Assembly: GCA_965220045.1 (NCBI GenBank)
Contig: OZ244803.1
Location: 1,178,001 to 1,242,000 of the forward strand
From: VXOZ01 sp965220045
GTDB lineage: Bacteria > Chloroflexota > UBA11872 > VXOZ01
Length of the DNA: 64,000 bases
Direction: 5' to 3'
Made by a program: the position numbers and the translations under genes. Below, piece by piece: positions 7,697 to 16,029 of this stretch; the first letter of the stretch is position 1, and each line of letters begins with the position of its first letter. A model generated the notes under the pieces. The model did no database searches. It worked only from the letters and a program-made list of their open reading frames with translations, and was not told where the DNA came from.

Positions 7697-9454
7697 TTAG
7701 CCTGTTTCCTCACGTATTATCGTCTGCTGAACCGTTGTCGGCGGAATGTGATAGTAGCGGAAGAGTTCGGCGGCGACGGCGCGAAACACCGGCGCAGCGA
7801 CCAGAGAACCCCATGGTTCGACGGTCGGGTGATCGATCTTGACGAGTATGACGAACTTAGGATTCTCCACGGGGCCAAATCCCACGTAGGAGGCAATCGT
7901 CAGTTCTTCGTGATAGCCGCCCGTTTCCAGCGGGATCGAGGCCGTTCCGGTTTTCCCCGCGACTTCATAGCCGTTGATCAGGTGCATCTTGCTCTCTGAA
8001 CGCTTACTTGCGTTTATGAGCATTGACATGAGCGTATTGGCGGTATCTTTGCGAACGACACGGCGCACGGCTTGAGGCTCAATGCGCCGGATACCAGCTT
8101 CGGTATGGATCTCTTGCACCACATAGGGCCGCATGAGAACGCCATCGTTGACTATGGCGGATACCGCGGTTACAAGTTGGAGCGGCGTAACGGCAATTCC
8201 CTGGCCAAACGCGTTCGTTGCCAGACTCGACGGATACCAATAGGGGGACTTCGGATCGTGAACGTCGCCAGCCACTTCTCCCCAGAGATCAATGCCGGTT
8301 GGCGCGCCAAAGCCAAATGCGGACACGTATTCATAGAACTGGTCTTTGCCTAACAGGTCGCCCACGAAGACGGCGCCGACATTGCTCGAATGCGCAATGA
8401 GGTCGGTCATGTCGCTTTCGCCGTGGCCTTTCTCGTCCCAGTTCTTAATCTCTACGCCGCCATACTCCACAGAGCCGGAGTCGAAGAATGTCTTCTCCGG
8501 CGTGATTACGCCGGCATCCAGAGCCCCGGCCAACGTAATCAACTTAAAGGTTGAACCCGGCTCATACTGCATACTGATTGCCGGATTGGCATAGGCATCT
8601 TGACCGGGCGAATGGAATGACTGGTAGGTATTGGAATCGTACGTAGGACGGCTTGCCATGGCGACAATTGCTCCCGTGCGCGGATCCATGACAATGACGG
8701 TCCCGCCTGAAGCGCCGAACTCTTCAAGCGCCAGCTCCAGTTCTCTCTCGACAACGTGCTGCACGGTGCTGTCCAACGTCAACACAAGGTCTGCACCGGG
8801 CTCCGCGGGTTGCAGAACCCACGTCGCCTCCCCGGCTTCACCGCCAAAAGGCGCGCTGGAGCTTAGCCGGCGTCCCGGCGCGCCCCGCAGCATTTCTTCG
8901 TAATGGCCTTCTATTCCGTATTGTCCGCTGCCGCTCTGGCTGTAGAATCCCACGACGTGCGCCGCCAGCATGCCAAGCGGATAGGTGCGGTAGGGGACGG
9001 CATTCAAATAAACCCCGGGCGCTTTACCGTCACTCAAGAGTTTCTTGATCCGTGCGCTTGTGTCCGGTGTTACACCCTTTGCCAGCACCGCATAGCGCGT
9101 GTCGGGCTGGTCCAAGAGGGCGGCCAATTGCTCGATCGGCATGTCAACCAGCAGGGACAATTCATTCGCTATGGCGGCCGGCGACGTGCCGCTCCCTCGT
9201 ATAACGTTGGGCGCCGCCTCAACGTCGTCCAGGAACTCGGCGGTTGCCAGCAAGGTGCGATTTGCGTCGAAAATGCTTCCGCGTTTCGGTACGATCTGGG
9301 TGTCTTGTTGGTATTGATCCTGAGCTTGCGTCGCCAGTCGATCGCTCTCCAGAATATGCAGCCAGACAAGCTCGCCCGCCACGACAAGCGCGCCGAGCAG
9401 TGCGAATGCTTGAATCAGCCGGATGCGCCCGGTACCCATGGTTTTACCACCCAT
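7697..9454 (-). CDS. ftsI: Class B penicillin-binding protein (FtsI/PBP3-type transpeptidase)
   Basis: This is the septal D,D-transpeptidase. The 585-aa protein has one N-terminal helix (about 12-34), a pedestal domain beginning at KRGSIFDANRTLLA, and a transpeptidase domain. The domain contains S301-TFK (catalytic serine), S356-SN and K501-TGTAS, all intact. There are no PASTA repeats at the C-terminus. The reading frame stays open further upstream, but that leader is Cys/Arg-rich and antisense-like. The ATG at 9454 has GAGGAG seven bases before it and overlaps the ftsL-like stop by 11 bases, so it was preferred. Confidence 0.93.
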   Translation of the reverse strand: MGGKTMGTGRIRLIQAFALLGALVVAGELVWLHILESDRLATQAQDQYQQDTQIVPKRGSIFDANRTLLATAEFLDDVEAAPNVIRGSGTSPAAIANELSLLVDMPIEQLAALLDQPDTRYAVLAKGVTPDTSARIKKLLSDGKAPGVYLNAVPYRTYPLGMLAAHVVGFYSQSGSGQYGIEGHYEEMLRGAPGRRLSSSAPFGGEAGEATWVLQPAEPGADLVLTLDSTVQHVVERELELALEEFGASGGTVIVMDPRTGAIVAMASRPTYDSNTYQSFHSPGQDAYANPAISMQYEPGSTFKLITLAGALDAGVITPEKTFFDSGSVEYGGVEIKNWDEKGHGESDMTDLIAHSSNVGAVFVGDLLGKDQFYEYVSAFGFGAPTGIDLWGEVAGDVHDPKSPYWYPSSLATNAFGQGIAVTPLQLVTAVSAIVNDGVLMRPYVVQEIHTEAGIRRIEPQAVRRVVRKDTANTLMSMLINASKRSESKMHLINGYEVAGKTGTASIPLETGGYHEELTIASYVGFGPVENPKFVILVKIDHPTVEPWGSLVAAPVFRAVAAELFRYYHIPPTTVQQTIIREETG

Positions 9455-9917
9455 CGAGCAACTCCTCGCCAAAGAGCGCCGCAAATTGCTCGCGAATGAG
9501 GTCCCATCGGGTGCTAAACGGCAAGTCTGCGTCTTCGGCGCCCCCGTCCAGCGGCAACTCAAGACTCTTGGCGCCTTCGGGCACATGCGCAAAGTGCACA
9601 CGCCGCGCCGGAACCATGCCAAGATCCTCGCGGGCTATGAGCTCGATAGTGCGCAGATCCCCCGCACGGGCAATCTGAGTACGCAAGAGCTGGTTGTCGC
9701 GCTCGACTTGCTCGATCGTGCGTTCCAGGAGCTGGATGCGAAAGCCGGCGTCGGCAACTTGCCCCGTGGGCATCAGATAGAGCATTGCGACAAGAAAGAG
9801 CGCGAGGATGCCCATGTCAACGGCCACCAGCGGGCTCAATTCGTAATACCACGGCTTGCGGGCAGGGCTTTCCGTGCCGGCGTTCGCATGTTGAAGAACT
9901 GATTCTTGTTGTGCCAA
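9444..9917 (-). CDS. ftsL: FtsL/DivIC-like bitopic cell division protein
   Basis: The gene encodes 157 aa with a cytoplasmic tail, one membrane helix (about 31-50, VAVDMGILALFLVAMLYLM) and a coiled coil (about 60-88, RIQLLERTIEQVERDNQLL). The IELIAREDLGMVPA motif typical of FtsL and DivIC follows, then a longer C-terminal extension of about 45 residues. Position between rsmH and the PBP gene is the canonical ftsL slot. FtsL is poorly conserved, so the call rests on topology, this motif and synteny. Confidence 0.8.
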   Translation of the reverse strand: MAQQESVLQHANAGTESPARKPWYYELSPLVAVDMGILALFLVAMLYLMPTGQVADAGFRIQLLERTIEQVERDNQLLRTQIARAGDLRTIELIAREDLGMVPARRVHFAHVPEGAKSLELPLDGGAEDADLPFSTRWDLIREQFAALFGEELLDGW

Positions 9918-9931
9918 TTGCCGCCTCTGCG

Positions 9932-10876
9932 TTAAGGAATACGCTCGGCAACGCGCAAGCGCGCGCTACGACTCCGCGGATTTGATGATACCTCTGCTTG
10001 GTTGGCCCGAATGGGCTTGCGCGTCAGCACTCGCAGGGTCTCACGAGGATTGCAGACGCATTGGGGGATGTTGCCCGGGCAGACACACCGTCCGGAAGCA
10101 CGTTGCAAGAATGCCTTGACAATACGGTCTTCCAAGCTGTGAAAGGCAATTACAACCAGACGACCGCCGTATGCGAGCAGATCGCGTGCCTGTTCCAGGG
10201 CATGCTGGAGATGGTCAAGTTCCCCGTTCACGGCAATGCGCAGCGCCTGAAAAGTGCGAGTGGCCGGATGGATGCGTTGCCTTTTTCTACCATAGGCGGC
10301 TTGCACGATCTTGGCCAAGTCGCCAACTCTCAACAGTGGGTGGTCGCGCCGTCGCTCGACGATGCGCCGGGCAATGCGTCTGGCAAACCGCTCTTCACCA
10401 AACTCCCAGATCAGATTTGCCAGTGACTCCTGACTCCACGAATTCACGACCGTCGCCGCAGTGAGTTCCTGCGTTGGGTCCATGCGCATATCCAGGGGGC
10501 CGTCTTGTTGCCAGGAAAACCCGCGTGCCGGATTGGCAATCTGCAAAGACGACATACCCAGGTCGAACAGAATTCCTTGAACCCCGCGAAAGCCGCTGTG
10601 TTCGGCCGCCGGGAGCAGCCGGGCGAAGTTGTCGCGCCTTAACACCGCGCGCTCCCCAAACCCCCGTAGTCGTGCAGCGCAACGTGCCAACGCTTGCGGA
10701 TCGACGTCCAGACCCAGCAAATGGCCGGCGGGAGTGCTCTGGGACAAGATGCCTGCGGCGTGGCCGCCGCCGTTCACGGTGCAATCGATGAACTGTCCGC
10801 CGTCGCTTGCCCGCAAGCCCTCCAGCACCTGGGGAAGCAAGACGGGAGTGTGTCTTGCAGACGATCGTGCTGCCAT
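9932..10876 (-). CDS. rsmH: 16S rRNA (cytosine(1402)-N(4))-methyltransferase RsmH (MraW)
   Basis: RsmH is a SAM-dependent methyltransferase acting on C1402 of 16S rRNA. The 314-aa protein has HTPVLLPQVLEGL at the N-terminus, the SAM loop DCTVNGGGHA, GILFDLGMSS, and the C-terminal LVVIAFHSLEDRIVK and RKPI motifs. Two CxC-type cysteine pairs lie in the C-terminal region (CVCPGNIPQCVC), as in many family members. It is the second gene of the dcw operon, 96 bases after mraZ. Confidence 0.96.
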   Translation of the reverse strand: MAARSSARHTPVLLPQVLEGLRASDGGQFIDCTVNGGGHAAGILSQSTPAGHLLGLDVDPQALARCAARLRGFGERAVLRRDNFARLLPAAEHSGFRGVQGILFDLGMSSLQIANPARGFSWQQDGPLDMRMDPTQELTAATVVNSWSQESLANLIWEFGEERFARRIARRIVERRRDHPLLRVGDLAKIVQAAYGRKRQRIHPATRTFQALRIAVNGELDHLQHALEQARDLLAYGGRLVVIAFHSLEDRIVKAFLQRASGRCVCPGNIPQCVCNPRETLRVLTRKPIRANQAEVSSNPRSRSARLRVAERIP

Positions 10877-10972
10877 TGGGCGATTCCTGCTATCTCAATT
10901 GCTCGGGCAAGATCAAAGTCGCGAGTTCTCGGGGAGACAAGCATCGGATTACGGGTAAGGAGTTGCGTTCCA

Positions 10973-11410
10973 CTAGATGCCGAGATCAGCAAGCTGTTCC
11001 GCCAGGCTCCCCCCGGCAGCTTCGGTTGTGGCCTTGACCGCGTTCCATTCGTCCAGACCCCACACTTCAACGCGTTGGTAAAGTCCGATGACCGCCACGT
11101 TCGCTGTAATCCCGGCATATTCCCGTAAGTATTGAGGCAGTATGGTGCGTCCTTGGCTGTCGAGCGAGAGGTCGACAGCGCCTGAAAAGAGCAGGCGGCT
11201 TAGCGTGCGCACATTGGGCTGGGTCTGCGGCAGCCGGCTGACTTTCTCCGCAAGTCCTTCCCATTCCAGGCGCGGGTAGATGACCAGGCACTTGTCGAGG
11301 CCGCGAGTGACGACCGCGCCATCCGCCAGTTCTTCACGGAACTTCGCCGGAATGGCGAGGCGGCCCTTCTGATCCACTGTGTGCTGAAATTCGCCGAGGA
11401 ACACGCTCAA
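10973..11410 (-). CDS. mraZ: Transcriptional regulator MraZ
   Basis: MraZ is an AbrB-fold DNA-binding protein that forms rings and controls the dcw operon. The 145-aa protein has two MraZ repeats: FLGEFQHTVDQKGRLAIPAKFR at the N-terminus (split here as FLGEFQHTVDQ and KGRLAIPAKF) and DLSLDSQGRTILPQYLREYA in the middle. The start is TTG, with no upstream alternative in frame. It is the first gene of the operon, about 60 bases downstream of a strong promoter whose early transcribed region carries MraZ-box repeats. Confidence 0.95.
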   Translation of the reverse strand: MSVFLGEFQHTVDQKGRLAIPAKFREELADGAVVTRGLDKCLVIYPRLEWEGLAEKVSRLPQTQPNVRTLSRLLFSGAVDLSLDSQGRTILPQYLREYAGITANVAVIGLYQRVEVWGLDEWNAVKATTEAAGGSLAEQLADLGI

Positions 11411-11428
11411 CCGCCCACTATGAGGAAG

Positions 11429-11469
11429 TTATCCACACTTTACCCCACTTTTCCCCACTCTTATCCACA
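11429..11469 (-). promoter_or_regulatory. MraZ-box array overlapping two consensus DnaA boxes
   Basis: On the minus strand TGGAT, TGGGG, TGGGG and TGTGG begin at 11467, 11457, 11447 and 11437. They are exactly 10 bases apart with 5-base spacers, the spacing known for MraZ operators (TGGGN repeats). The same stretch has TTATCCACA on the plus strand at 11429-11437 and 11461-11469, each a perfect DnaA box, flanking the two central repeats. The array would lie between the transcription start and the mraZ start codon. Confidence 0.75.
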
Positions 11470-11475
11470 AGCGCA

Positions 11476-11505
11476 ATTATAGCCGCTGCCAGCAACGGCA
11501 GTCAA
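11476..11505 (-). promoter_or_regulatory. Strong sigma-70-type promoter of the dcw operon
   Basis: On the minus strand TTGACT (11500-11505) and TATAAT (11476-11481) are separated by 18 bases. The predicted start falls near 11469, at the edge of the MraZ-box array. This is the best promoter match noticed in the window. Confidence 0.75.
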
Positions 11506-11873
11506 GATCTTCCGACGGTATCTTGGTGAGTCCTGAGGCTGCCTGATGGCTGCGCTTCTGCAACACGTAAACAAGGCTGCGGCCGGCGAAGTCACAGATT
11601 GACCGAACTCTCGGAACATAGCCGCGGCGCCTTGCACGGCATTACGAAATCAACCGCTTACCGTTGAGTTTGCAGGCACGACTGAGCCTCACACCGGTCA
11701 CGATATAGCAGCGCCCGGCGAGTCCGGTAGAGAATCGTAGGGGTCGCCAACGCCTCGGTACGCTGCGCGGCGGAGATTGTAGGCTCAGAGCGGAGCGGTT
11801 TGGGTGCGATCCGGGAGAATTGAATGCAGCCAGGGCACCTGCGCTACACTGGAAGTGATCTGGCAGAGCGCGA
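11506..11873. other. Divergent intergenic region between mraZ and queG
   Basis: No protein-like frame or recognised RNA is seen. A weak plus-strand promoter candidate, TTGAAT (11820-11825) and TACACT (11845-11850) with a 19-base spacer, could serve queG. Confidence 0.3.
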
Positions 11874-11909
11874 TTGTGCCCTGACCGTCAAGCGCTTAGT
11901 GCAAAACTG

Positions 11910-13136
11910 ATGAGCAAATCCAGACGCATGACTATTTCGGAAGAAGTCACGGAGCGGGCGCGGAGCCTGGGCTTCCGGCCGGTGGGCATTGCGCCGGCGC
12001 ATTCCTTTACCGAGACCCGGGCAACCGCGCACGCCCGCTTGAAAGCAGGCCACCTCGACGGCATGCCCTGGTATACGCCCGCGCGCGTGGAGCGGGGCAC
12101 GCGTCCCGCCTGGCTGCTCGCGGACGCCCGCTCCATAATCTCGCTTGCTCTGCCGTATAACGTGGGCGACGTGCCGGCAGAACATGGCGGCCCCGACGGG
12201 CCCAACGGAATCGTGTCGCGCTATGCGTGGGGCCGGGACTACCATAACGTGCTGAGGAAGAAGCTCAAGTCCCTGGTGGCGCTGCTCGAGTCGAAGCATG
12301 CGTCCGCGCGCTTCTACGCGGATACAGGGCCGGTTCTCGATCGCGCGGCCGCCTTCCGTGCCGGCGTGGGCTGGTACGGCAAGAGCACAATGATCCTGAC
12401 AGAGGACCAAGGCACGTGGGTCTTCCTTGCCGAGATCATTACCGATCTGGAGCTGGAATACACGCAGCCGCTAAAGAAGAACTGTGGGAGCTGTACGCGC
12501 TGCATTGACGCCTGCCCCACCGGCGCCATTGTCGCACCGTATCAGGTCGACGCCCGCCGCTGTATCGCCTACCTTACTATTGAGAACCGAGGCGGCATAC
12601 CCCGCGAACTCCGCGCTCTGATCGGTACCCGCGTCTTTGGATGCGACATTTGCCAGGACGTATGCCCGGTCAACCGATACGCGCCGGCAGACGGCGACGC
12701 GGACTTTCGGCCGAGACCCGGTGTGGGGCCGGCAATTCCATTGTTGCCGCTGCTCGAAATCTCCGAGGATGAATTCAAGGAGCGCTTTCAAGGCACGCCC
12801 CTCATGCGCGCGAAACGGCGAGGACTGAGGCGCAATGCCATCATCGCCTTGGGCAATGCCGGCGACACCGTGGCGATTCCGGCCCTGCGACGCTTGCTCC
12901 TGAATGGCGCGGAGGACCCGATGCTGCGCGGGCACGCGGCATGGGCCTTGGGACGCTTCAACGACTTGGCGGCGGCGGAGGCATTGGGGCAGGCGGTAGA
13001 GCAGGGCATCCCGGCTGATGTGCAAGTGGAGGTAGAGGACGCCCTCCGGGCTCAGGACGAGCGAAAACCAGTGGTCAATCGCGACCGGACCGGCGAGGAG
13101 AGTTTAGCTCCAAGAACGCTCGTCGAGAGGAGATGA
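11910..13136 (+). CDS. queG: Epoxyqueuosine reductase QueG
   Basis: QueG catalyses the last step of queuosine formation in tRNA, the cobalamin-dependent reduction of epoxyqueuosine. The 408-aa protein has the N-terminal domain with ARSLGFRPVGIAPA and YHNVLRKKL. Two 4Fe-4S ferredoxin clusters (CGSCTRCIDACPTGAI near residue 190 and CDICQDVCP near 245) are joined by CIAYLTIEN. C-terminal HEAT-like repeats follow (NAIIALGNAGDTVAIPALRRLL). The start is uncertain: ATGs at 11910 and 11928 and a TTG at 11874 all lack a good ribosome site. The last 25 residues are variable. No other queuosine gene is in the window. Confidence 0.94.
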   Translation: MSKSRRMTISEEVTERARSLGFRPVGIAPAHSFTETRATAHARLKAGHLDGMPWYTPARVERGTRPAWLLADARSIISLALPYNVGDVPAEHGGPDGPNGIVSRYAWGRDYHNVLRKKLKSLVALLESKHASARFYADTGPVLDRAAAFRAGVGWYGKSTMILTEDQGTWVFLAEIITDLELEYTQPLKKNCGSCTRCIDACPTGAIVAPYQVDARRCIAYLTIENRGGIPRELRALIGTRVFGCDICQDVCPVNRYAPADGDADFRPRPGVGPAIPLLPLLEISEDEFKERFQGTPLMRAKRRGLRRNAIIALGNAGDTVAIPALRRLLLNGAEDPMLRGHAAWALGRFNDLAAAEALGQAVEQGIPADVQVEVEDALRAQDERKPVVNRDRTGEESLAPRTLVERR

Positions 13137-13197
13137 GGGTCTTAATCTCGATTCTCAAGTGGCTGCCGTTCGCTGCACGCCTCTGGGAACGGAGTGA

Positions 13198-13638
13198 TCA
13201 CGAGTCGATTTCATCATTCCATATGACAGAGTCAAACGGATCGTAGACAAAGTGATCGACCGTCTGCCCTCTCTCCAGATGTTCGTTCACGATGGTGCGC
13301 ACGTCCCGCGGCAGAATGTTGCAGTAGAAAACCCCTTCGGGGAACACCTGCATCACCGGCGCCCGTAGACAATGGCTGAGACACGTCGCCGTGTAGATAT
13401 GGACACGGTCACCCATATCTTGCCGGTCAATCTGCTTCTTGAGTTCTGTCAGAATGCCCCGGCTTTTCTGGTCGGAGCACGTCGCTCCAATACACACGAA
13501 CACTCGGCGCGGTCGAGTCTCTTCATCCTGATAGTCGGTTTCGGTCTTAGGTTCGTCGACTTGCTGTTGATCCGGCTTCCTTTTGGCTCGAGATGTTCGT
13601 TGGTACTTCCTACGTTTTCGTGAGTTCTGTTTTGGCAT
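13198..13638 (-). CDS. Thioredoxin-fold (2Fe-2S) ferredoxin domain protein with basic N-terminal tail
   Basis: The gene encodes 146 aa. Residues 1-45 are highly charged and rich in Lys, Arg and Gln (KQNSRKRRKYQRTSRAKRK), probably disordered. The rest (about 46-146) resembles the NuoE/Shethna-type ferredoxin fold, with cysteines in FVCIGATC and YTATCLSHCLRAPVMQVFP suited to a 2Fe-2S cluster. It is monocistronic and convergent with queG. Similar ferredoxins are often free electron carriers, but the partner is unknown. The basic tail, which might contact nucleic acid or an acidic partner, is unusual for this group. Confidence 0.75.
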   Translation of the reverse strand: MPKQNSRKRRKYQRTSRAKRKPDQQQVDEPKTETDYQDEETRPRRVFVCIGATCSDQKSRGILTELKKQIDRQDMGDRVHIYTATCLSHCLRAPVMQVFPEGVFYCNILPRDVRTIVNEHLERGQTVDHFVYDPFDSVIWNDEIDS

Positions 13639-14298
13639 GTTCTATTGCCCTTTGGCGATACCAATGCCCTTCTGCCTGTCCGGCGAATCTGGTTCACGAT
13701 TGCAGCACAGAGTGGCGCTAGTGCTGCCCTGCCTCTCTGTTGCAGGCTGTGCAAAGTCCGTTCCTGCGTTACCGGGCCGCTGCCGGCAACCTAAACGCCA
13801 ATGAAGACTTCGCTTGCGCCCGCACAGGGCGCAAGTCCTCGCGACTGTAACGAATGCGCCTGGAACACTGCCACCGCGGCGGGAGGACTTTAGGAGACGA
13901 CTGCTCCGCATTGACTGTTGTGCGAAGCATGCCACCACATAGTCCCTACTCAATGGCAACGCCGCCGTAGTGCCAGTTTCCCGGTCTGGCGATCTTCAAA
14001 CCGCCGCGCCGGCACGCACCCGGCTTGCCGGGAGAGCGGCCAGCTTGGACTAAGTATACGAGCCGCCCGATGGCCTGTAAACCGGCGCAATTCTTCCATC
14101 ATCTGGGACGCGGCGGCCTCGCACGCAGGACTGCACAGTGAATCTAGTCCGTGACTTTGCGCCGCGGAAGCAACGCGATTTACTTAAATCTTCCTGGAGT
14201 ATGCATTTGGGAATCGTAGTCCCGGTTGCCGTCTTCTTCTCTCTCCCCACTCACCCACTCTCACTCTGTCGACTTACTTTTGCATCTATTTCGCGGCA
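13639..14298. other. Divergent intergenic region of about 660 bases between the ferredoxin gene and nadB
   Basis: No convincing coding frame is present. A perfect 9-base-pair hairpin lies at 13813-13835 (CTTGCGCCC, loop GCACA, GGGCGCAAG). Just after it come short matches to conserved cobalamin-riboswitch blocks: GCGACTGTAACG at 13841, GCCACCG at 13870, CGGGAGG at 13880 and TAGGAGAC at 13891. The full fold is not evident. The remainder up to nadB shows nothing else recognisable. Confidence 0.35.
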
Positions 14299-15984
14299 AT
14301 GAGAGCCCGCGATATCTCACTGCCGCCTCAGTTGAGAGCGGCGGCAACCTCAAGTATCTTAGGAGAGAGCAGTTGCCTGCAGCCGGCGTTGGCAGGAGAC
14401 ACTATCGCTACATTCGACTACATTGTCATCGGCAGCGGCATTGCAGGTCTCTACGCCGCCCACTACGCGCGCCAAAGTGGTTCTGTTCTGATTCTGACCA
14501 AAGGTCGTCTTTCTCAGTCCAACACGCGTTACGCGCAAGGTGGGGTAGCGGCTGCGGTCGCCTCTGGCGACAGTCCGGCGCTGCACTGGCGCGACACCAT
14601 TGTTGCCGGCGCGGGGCTGTGCGACCCGTATGCGGTCATGGCGATGGTGTCTGAAGGCCCCGCCTGTGTCCGCGAACTCATGGCGCTGGGAGTCTCCTTC
14701 GACACGCTCCACGGTGAGATAGACCTGGCCAAGGAAGGGGCGCACTCCGTCCCTCGAGTTCTCCATGCGCGCGGTGACGCTACCGGCGCCGAGATTGAAG
14801 GGGCTCTCTCGCGGCACACCCGCCGGACGGCGGTAACGATCCGTGAGAACCACCTCGCTACCAGGCTGCTGGTGCAGGGTGGGCGCTGCGTAGGGGTCGA
14901 AGCTCTCGATGAGCGCACGAAGTCCTTCCACGTATTTCGCACCCGTAACGTGATCCTCTGCTCCGGCGGGGCCGGCCAACTTTTCGCCTACACGACAAAT
15001 CCCAGTATCGCCACGGGGGACGGCGTTGCCCTGGCGTTCCAAGCCGGCGCAGGCATTGCGGATATGGAGTTCTTCCAATTCCATCCCACCGCGCTGCGAA
15101 AGACGGGGGCGCCCTCGTTCCTCATCTCAGAGGCCGTGCGCGGCGCGGGAGCGTATCTTCGAAACGGTAGCGGTGAGCGGTTCATGGCGCGCTATCACGA
15201 TCTTGCCGAACTTGCCCCCCGCGACGTTGTTTCGCGCGCGGCCGTTAAAGAGATCGCGCGCACAGGCGGCGATTGCGTCTACTTGGACTTGCGGCACATG
15301 GACGCCGCTGAGACTCGGACCCACTTTCCAACAATCTATTCTCGCTGCCGAAAATACGACATTGACATTACAACCGATCTTGTACCTGTTGCTCCCGCGG
15401 CCCATTACATGACGGGGGGAGTACTTACCGACCTGTGTGGGCGCACATCGGTGCCAGGCCTCTACGCGTGCGGAGAAGTGGCATGTAGCGGCGTGCATGG
15501 CGCCAATCGTCTCGCGAGCAATTCATTGCTCGAAGCCCTAGTTTTCGCAAGGCGCATTGTTCTGGACACGCTCGGAATACCAGCGCCGGAGTATGATCTG
15601 CCGGAAGAGAGGGAACCGGCGCTTGCACCGAGTGAGCACGTTCGCATCCCACTGCCGCCCATCGCGACGGACCGCAAGCGGGCGGGAGGAACGCTGCCTG
15701 CGCTCAAGCACCTGATGTGGCACAATACGGGCATTGTGCGGGAGGAGCCCGCACTGGCCGTGGCAGAGGAGCAGGTGCGCACGTGGCTGGCGCGCACGCC
15801 ACTTGGCAAGAAGCGGCGTCAGCACGAGTATCGCTCGTCGCTTATCCTGGGGCTGCTCCTCACAACCGCGGCTCGCATGCGCGGAGAGAGCCGCGGGGCG
15901 CATTTTCGCCAAGACTGTCCCGAGCCAAGTGATGTGTGGCGGCACCGCATTGTCATCTATCCGGAGAATATTGAAAGTGGATAG
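14299..15984 (+). CDS. nadB: L-aspartate oxidase NadB
   Basis: NadB oxidises L-aspartate to iminoaspartate with FAD, the first step of de novo NAD synthesis. The 561-aa protein has the dinucleotide motif YIVIGSGIAGLYAAHYAR near residue 40. It also has RYAQGGVAAA, the HARGDATGAEI segment, FFQFHPTAL, and the C-terminal CGEVACSGVHGANRLASNSL. The first 38 residues before the Rossmann strand are not typical, so translation may start further in. I saw no ribosome site for the ATG at 14299, while AGGAGAG lies near 14360. nadC follows after 45 bases; nadA is not in the window. Confidence 0.95.
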   Translation: MRARDISLPPQLRAAATSSILGESSCLQPALAGDTIATFDYIVIGSGIAGLYAAHYARQSGSVLILTKGRLSQSNTRYAQGGVAAAVASGDSPALHWRDTIVAGAGLCDPYAVMAMVSEGPACVRELMALGVSFDTLHGEIDLAKEGAHSVPRVLHARGDATGAEIEGALSRHTRRTAVTIRENHLATRLLVQGGRCVGVEALDERTKSFHVFRTRNVILCSGGAGQLFAYTTNPSIATGDGVALAFQAGAGIADMEFFQFHPTALRKTGAPSFLISEAVRGAGAYLRNGSGERFMARYHDLAELAPRDVVSRAAVKEIARTGGDCVYLDLRHMDAAETRTHFPTIYSRCRKYDIDITTDLVPVAPAAHYMTGGVLTDLCGRTSVPGLYACGEVACSGVHGANRLASNSLLEALVFARRIVLDTLGIPAPEYDLPEEREPALAPSEHVRIPLPPIATDRKRAGGTLPALKHLMWHNTGIVREEPALAVAEEQVRTWLARTPLGKKRRQHEYRSSLILGLLLTTAARMRGESRGAHFRQDCPEPSDVWRHRIVIYPENIESG

Positions 15985-16029
15985 ACCCTTGGGTTCAATT
16001 CCTGAGCGTTCTCCGAGGCAGAATCCAAC

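Noticed and set aside
9455..9622. 56-codon upstream extension of the ftsI-like gene
   Set aside because: It overlaps the ftsL-like coding sequence, has odd Cys/Arg composition, and a strong ribosome site precedes the ATG at 9454.
15986..16012. tRNA T-arm-like GGGTTCAATTCC between nadB and nadC
   Set aside because: The space is only 45 bases and no cloverleaf can be built around it.
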